This document shows, piece after piece, positions 31,000-35,675 of a stretch of DNA of 35,675 bases. Below the pieces are notes generated by a model that was not told the DNA's origin, did no database searches, and worked only from the letters and a program-made list of their open reading frames with translations. The DNA is from a virus, in the IMG/VR virus record IMGVR_UViG_3300013286_000030, positions 1 to 35,675 of that record; one strand, written 5' to 3'. Numbering within the stretch: the stretch's first letter is position 1; each line of letters opens with the position of its first letter. The position numbers were made by a program, and so were the translations under genes.

Positions 31000-33900
31000 A
31001 TGGCAACAAGAATTAAACTACGCAGAGATACAGCGGCAAATTGGACAACAACTAATCCAATACTGGCTGCAGGTGAAACAGGTTTTGAAACTGACACCCG
31101 TATGATTAAACTAGGTGACGGTTCAACTCACTGGGCCAACTTGAAATATGCTGTTACTGGAGATATGCGTATTACAGGAACGACCATTGCCAGCGACACT
31201 GATATCAAATTCAGTTCGCATTCTGGAACACGAGAAAATTGGGCATTGACTGTTAATGCTATCAGCAGCCCAACTGATCCCATTGAGGCATGGACAGATG
31301 CTGTGGCCTACGATAGCGAGGGTAATGCTTTTGTTGCCGGTTGGTATCAGGATCAACAGCCTACCACTTCCGCCAAGTATAGCGGAGCATTCTTGATGAA
31401 GGTTGATCCTACTGGACAAGTATTATGGAACAACTACTATAATGAATATACCACCTATGGTTGGGGTGTGTCTGTGGATCACGATGGCAATGCTATATTG
31501 ATTTTGAGTGAAGTTGATGGTCCGGATTCTGATATCGTTATGATCAAAGTTACTGGTGCTGCGGGTGTTCCTATTTGGCAAAGATACCTTGCCAGTGCCA
31601 ATTACTATGATGACTTTGCTACCAGCATTGATGTTGATGCCAACAATGATATCTTTATCACAGGTTGGACAGGTGCCAACGGCATCAATAACGGTAATCC
31701 AACTTTCTTAATCGCTAAAATAAATGGCACCAATGGTACATTCACTGGCGGCTGGCAAAAGATGCTTACCGCTAATACTGGATGTAATACAGAAGTAGGA
31801 TGGGGCATTGCTGTTGATCCAGCCGGTGATGTATGTATTGTTGGCGATGGACAAACCATTGGTAATGAATTTATTCCAGTGGTCAAACGCAATGGTGTCA
31901 CTGGTAGTGCTGTATGGCAAACCCGTATTTTTGATCAACTGAGTTGGAATGGTAATATCTATACAGGTACAGAAATTTTGGGTACAGATGTAACATCAGA
32001 TAGCCAAGGTGACTTTTATGTTACATGGTGGGGTAATTGGAATGGAGACGGTCCTGGATTTCCTGGCACACAATGCGGTGTGACCAAACTGAGTGGTGTA
32101 GATGGTACCGCAATGTGGAGTCGCCAAATTGGTCATCCTGATTACCTAAGTGTTTCAGGATCCATAGTCTGTGACAGCGATGATAACCTATACGTACATA
32201 GTAGTATTGACTCTAGTCAAGCCAGCGGCGTTCCGGATAGTGGATTTAATTCTGTTATAGTTAAATTCAACGCACAAGGTACAGTGATTTGGAAACGCAC
32301 ATTAAGCAGAGAACAATATACTACATTCAGCAGTACTGTTCCTTATCCATATAGTCCGGGTGGATTACCAGGCGGACAAACTGTGGCAGTCAATGATGAA
32401 TACTTGTTAATCGGCGGCACACAATTTATTACCCTTGATTATGAGGAGGATCAAAACTGGTACAATCAACCATTCTTGGTACAGGTAGACAAGTCGGGCA
32501 CAGAGTTTTCAGTAGATGGTTGGCATTTCAAGGCTAGCCCAGATTTTCCTGTTACGCTAGTAACGCCAGTAATTGATAACCAACATTTCTTCAATGACAT
32601 GTTGGCATTTCCGGGTACATTGACCAATGTTAATGCTGTTGATGTATTCTATCAACCCAACATGGATACCACTGATCTAAGTTATAGAATTATGCCTAGA
32701 GCAGAGACTATGACCTTTGATGGTAATAAATTAACATTACCTCTAGGTGGTAGCATAGATGTTGCTCGTGAAAAAATTGGCTACATTACCAGCGTGGGTA
32801 ACTTTAACGGAACAGAAGGCGGGAATACTCAGGGCAATGTATGGTTCAACGGTGTGGTCAGAGACAACCAAGGTGGCAGTTATGCTGTTGGTGCGTGGTA
32901 TAACTACGGTCCATGGAATGATGGTCCTAGTCATGTTGATGTTCCGTTGACAGTCAAGTTTGATGATATGGGACAGGTTGTATGGCAAGCCGGAGACTCA
33001 TTAGATTACTGGACGGAGGCCATTGATGTCATGATTGATCCAATGACCAATAATCCTGTGGTACTCAGTGGTGACAATGTTCAAGACGGCAGCGAAGGCT
33101 TCACAGTTAAAACACTGGATGCCAACAGCGGTCTTGTTATAGGTGATGTTACACATGTACAGGACGCAAGTGGTTTCCAACATTATGTATGGGCCCGTAA
33201 CCTTGCTTTAATGAGTGATGGCACTCCTGTAGTAGCAGGTTATATCAACAACAACACTGATGACTACCTAAATGTAACCAATGGCGGTGCTGGCCTAACT
33301 GGCAGTAATAATACAGATACTTTGGTTATACCTAATAGCGTGTTCAATCTTGGTCGTTATCCAAGTGCTAATGGTCCATGGTATGTGAGCAATACAAGTC
33401 CAAGTTTAAGCGCATTGATTATAGGAGTCAATCATTTTGCTGGATTCACTGCTACCAATGTAAGCAGTACTGGTACAGGTGCTACATTTAATATTGATAT
33501 TGCTCCGGCAACAGGTGTGTATAGATTAACAGTAGTCTCTAGTGGAACTAATTATCAAAACGGCAATACATTAACAATACCTACCTTGAGTTTCCTAGGC
33601 GTAGCAGATCAGGGAGATATTGCCGTAACTGTTACCACCAACGGTAGTGGCGCTGTAACAACTGCTACAACTACAAGCACCAGCACTTGGGCCGACATTG
33701 AATTAAAGATCAGCGGTACCTACGATTTTACCACATCTACCAGTACGCTTAAGGTCTATGAAAATACCAACAATGATGGATTTATATGGACACCAAATTG
33801 GAGCACTGCTATTGGTGGATCAACTGGTACAGATGGTTTCTATGCTCTAGCCATAGACACAGACGATAATGTTATTGTTGGAGGATATTATGAGCTAACT

Positions 33901-35106
33901 GGCTTACCACAAACTGTTCAAACAGGTACTGTTAGTTCTACTTGGAATCAGACCAGTATGTTGGTCAAGTATTCCAGCACTGGCACTAAACAGTGGTCGT
34001 TATGTTTAGATGGCACAGAGGGTCTTGGAACTGTTACAGGTATCGTGACAGATCCTGACAACAACATCTATGCCATGAAACGAAATCAAGGTGGCAGCTC
34101 TACCAACTATCTAATGAAATTGTCTTCCACTGGAAGCATGGCATGGCAAGTTAGTGTGGGATATGATCGAGAATTCGAAGGTGGTGATTTTGGCATTGCC
34201 ATAGACAGCGATCGTAACATACTGATAGGCGGGTGGTATGACGGTCCTCTTACTGAGTCGGGCACAGGTGACCCCCATGGTATCCTGCTCAACAAGTTTG
34301 ATACAGATGGCAATCTGCTATGGACCAGATTGATTTACAGTAGAGCACAGGATCTTGAGCAAGGCTATAACGATAATTATCGCAACACTATTGACATCCG
34401 CGGTGATAGATTCACTGTAATTGGATATAGTGACGCAGTGGGCAATGAAGATAATCAAGGTTTCTATGCTGACTTGCCATTGGATGGTAGTGGTACAGGC
34501 AACTACAATGACTTCATATATGAAAAGGTTGAACTGCCGATCAATCGTACCACAGTCAGTCGAGTCACAGCATTTACAACAGAAACTAAACCACACGCAT
34601 TTACCGTAACTAATGAAACAAATGTATTGACTATCTATGCGGATAGACAGACTAAGACGGAAACTGTTTATGCAGATATGGGTGGAGAAATTACTTCTGT
34701 TAGTAAGATTGTATTTGAAGATGGTACAGAGCAAACATCAAGTGCTCAAGATATTCCTCAAGTGGACATAAGTCGTGTGAATAGCCACCATGCTTATCTA
34801 CTAATAATGGAAGATCGTGGACATCATGTGTACAGTGGTATAAACTACGATCCTTCATATGTGCTAGTTCCGAGAAACAGTTATGTGCCATTCCCAATAG
34901 GCACTGCTATTACCATTGTAAGCGGTGATTATGATGTGATAATTAGCGCACTAGACACCGGTCATACAACCATTTATGGTGCTGGACAAAGCGGTTATAA
35001 TCAAGGTTGGTGGATTCCAACAAGATCAATGGCAACATTGATCAAAATTGAACAAGATGTTTGGATGTTGGCAGGTGCTGGTTTAGGCACCGGCAGATAT
35101 TGGTAA
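31000..35106 (+). CDS. Giant tail fibre with beta-propeller-like repeats, 1368 aa
   Basis: The N-terminus MATRIKLRRDTAANWTTTNP through LAAGETGFETDTRMIKLGDG, ending HWANLKYA, is a widespread fibre start module. Three stretches (about 90-480, 590-740 and 960-1140) carry repeats of the type D-x-D-x-N-x-(I/Y)-x-x-G-G, for example VDANNDIFITGW, IDTDDNVIVGGYY and IDSDRNILIGGW. These alternate with a WxxxL/Y strand, like SBBP or PQQ-type beta-propeller blades. Between them is a domain with NYQNGNTLTIPT-type repeats. The C-terminus has the GGEITSVSKIVFEDGTEQTS element that often ends repeat shafts, then a small head domain ending GTGRYW. GGAGCTC precedes the ATG. Secretion signals are absent; it should be a virion protein. 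Confidence 0.87.
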   Translation: MATRIKLRRDTAANWTTTNPILAAGETGFETDTRMIKLGDGSTHWANLKYAVTGDMRITGTTIASDTDIKFSSHSGTRENWALTVNAISSPTDPIEAWTDAVAYDSEGNAFVAGWYQDQQPTTSAKYSGAFLMKVDPTGQVLWNNYYNEYTTYGWGVSVDHDGNAILILSEVDGPDSDIVMIKVTGAAGVPIWQRYLASANYYDDFATSIDVDANNDIFITGWTGANGINNGNPTFLIAKINGTNGTFTGGWQKMLTANTGCNTEVGWGIAVDPAGDVCIVGDGQTIGNEFIPVVKRNGVTGSAVWQTRIFDQLSWNGNIYTGTEILGTDVTSDSQGDFYVTWWGNWNGDGPGFPGTQCGVTKLSGVDGTAMWSRQIGHPDYLSVSGSIVCDSDDNLYVHSSIDSSQASGVPDSGFNSVIVKFNAQGTVIWKRTLSREQYTTFSSTVPYPYSPGGLPGGQTVAVNDEYLLIGGTQFITLDYEEDQNWYNQPFLVQVDKSGTEFSVDGWHFKASPDFPVTLVTPVIDNQHFFNDMLAFPGTLTNVNAVDVFYQPNMDTTDLSYRIMPRAETMTFDGNKLTLPLGGSIDVAREKIGYITSVGNFNGTEGGNTQGNVWFNGVVRDNQGGSYAVGAWYNYGPWNDGPSHVDVPLTVKFDDMGQVVWQAGDSLDYWTEAIDVMIDPMTNNPVVLSGDNVQDGSEGFTVKTLDANSGLVIGDVTHVQDASGFQHYVWARNLALMSDGTPVVAGYINNNTDDYLNVTNGGAGLTGSNNTDTLVIPNSVFNLGRYPSANGPWYVSNTSPSLSALIIGVNHFAGFTATNVSSTGTGATFNIDIAPATGVYRLTVVSSGTNYQNGNTLTIPTLSFLGVADQGDIAVTVTTNGSGAVTTATTTSTSTWADIELKISGTYDFTTSTSTLKVYENTNNDGFIWTPNWSTAIGGSTGTDGFYALAIDTDDNVIVGGYYELTGLPQTVQTGTVSSTWNQTSMLVKYSSTGTKQWSLCLDGTEGLGTVTGIVTDPDNNIYAMKRNQGGSSTNYLMKLSSTGSMAWQVSVGYDREFEGGDFGIAIDSDRNILIGGWYDGPLTESGTGDPHGILLNKFDTDGNLLWTRLIYSRAQDLEQGYNDNYRNTIDIRGDRFTVIGYSDAVGNEDNQGFYADLPLDGSGTGNYNDFIYEKVELPINRTTVSRVTAFTTETKPHAFTVTNETNVLTIYADRQTKTETVYADMGGEITSVSKIVFEDGTEQTSSAQDIPQVDISRVNSHHAYLLIMEDRGHHVYSGINYDPSYVLVPRNSYVPFPIGTAITIVSGDYDVIISALDTGHTTIYGAGQSGYNQGWWIPTRSMATLIKIEQDVWMLAGAGLGTGRYW

Positions 35107-35112
35107 TAGATC

Positions 35113-35675
35113 ATGAGTATTATATCAGCAATCATAGGATCCGTCGCTGCCAGTGGATCATCTAAAACTGCCAATTGGTATGGTATTGATTTTGAACCAG
35201 TACAAGAAGGCCAGCAACAACACGCACAGGTCCAATTTACCAACTGGGACAATAGTACGGTATATTGGACTGTGGTTGGATCTCTTAATAGTTATATTGG
35301 AGGACAACTTGTATCATACAATGGCACACTAAATCCTGGATCAGGTGACAGCATACAAGACATCTATTTTACCTTTAATGCTGATCAAACCACCGATGGA
35401 CCATTAACTTACTATGTTAATATAGGTTCGACTGTGGCTAATTATGATTTGGCACTTGGTGGGTCATTTACTTGCCGAGACAGCAGTCAATCTCCTGCTC
35501 TGGTATTAGATGTAGATCCTGCTAGTTTAGTAACAATGTTTGGACTTACAGGTTGGGCTGATGCCAGCGGTCAGGGTAATAATCTATCCATCAGCAACGG
35601 ATCTACATCTACCGACAACGGTGGAACATTGGTATTCAACGGCACGTCAACCTACGCCGGCGATATAATGAACGC
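35113..35675 (+). CDS. Fibre protein with LamG-like start, cut by window end
   Basis: The frame is open from the ATG at 35113 to the window end (187 codons, no stop). The first 125 residues are beta-rich (YWTVVGSLNSYIGG, GDSIQDIYFTFNA). From about residue 135, ALVLDVDPASLVTMFGLTGW followed by ADASGQGNNLSI resembles the opening strands of the LamG-like domain in the 27843-28598 protein. It starts six bases after the 1368-aa fibre gene. A receptor-binding or fibre-tip role is likely by family and location; the C-terminus is unseen. Confidence 0.75.
   Translation, partial: MSIISAIIGSVAASGSSKTANWYGIDFEPVQEGQQQHAQVQFTNWDNSTVYWTVVGSLNSYIGGQLVSYNGTLNPGSGDSIQDIYFTFNADQTTDGPLTYYVNIGSTVANYDLALGGSFTCRDSSQSPALVLDVDPASLVTMFGLTGWADASGQGNNLSISNGSTSTDNGGTLVFNGTSTYAGDIMN

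Overview
The window reads as part of a large tailed-phage genome, most like the T4-type myoviruses of marine or fresh water. The signs are dense gene packing with start/stop overlaps, several large modular tail-fibre proteins, a collagen-like fibre, an ATP-dependent DNA ligase with the KxDG motif, a SleB-type cell-wall hydrolase, many 2OG-Fe(II) oxygenases, radical SAM proteins and a carbamoyltransferase (a gene mix typical of aquatic T4-like phages), and TAAATA octamers resembling T4 late promoters in divergent intergenic regions. No capsid, portal, terminase or polymerase gene lies in the window, so the exact clade and the host stay open.

Layout. (A) 1-1764: a short ORF, then about 930 bases without a convincing gene. 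This stretch holds a minus-strand tRNA (anticodon CAU), a minus-strand terminator about 220 bases beyond the tRNA, and many hairpins. A small lipoprotein gene and a small minus-strand gene follow. (B) 1838-5743: a glycine-rich tail/adhesin protein, two unknown proteins and four consecutive 2OG-Fe(II) oxygenases. (C) 7490 down to 5746, minus strand: two heptosyltransferase-like (GT-B) glycosyltransferases with a 49-aa gene between them, the latter behind a near-consensus sigma-70 promoter. (D) 7572-10064: an 830-aa adhesin with Ig-like and PA14-like parts.

(E) 10106-22294: twelve tightly coupled plus-strand genes that look like a glycan or surface modification pathway. In order: GT-A-like glycosyltransferase, radical SAM protein, 2OG-Fe(II) oxygenase, two paralogous fucosyltransferase/exostosin-like proteins, two SGNH hydrolases, second radical SAM protein, nucleotidyltransferase-cupin fusion, methyltransferase-like protein, 36-aa protein, NodU-type carbamoyltransferase. 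The two radical SAM genes bracket a markedly AT-richer block.

(F) 22390-26639: hydrolase plus membrane protein (probable lysis pair), small proteins, an IscA/ErpA-like Fe-S protein, DNA ligase, an 80-aa protein, translation initiation factor IF-1, a bidirectional terminator and an HNH endonuclease. (G) 26742-35675: tail-fibre genes, comprising a collagen-like fibre, two LamG-like proteins (the second cut off by the window end), a 707-aa fibre with WTFGTDG-type repeats, a 73-aa module and a 1368-aa fibre with beta-propeller-like repeats.

How the genes may work together: regions C and E could decorate a viral fibre or host surface glycan. The Fe-S carrier could feed the two radical SAM enzymes, each with seven candidate cluster cysteines. 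The oxygenases sit next to fibres rich in glycine or proline, which are plausible hydroxylation substrates. These functional links are inference; gene identities are read from motifs.
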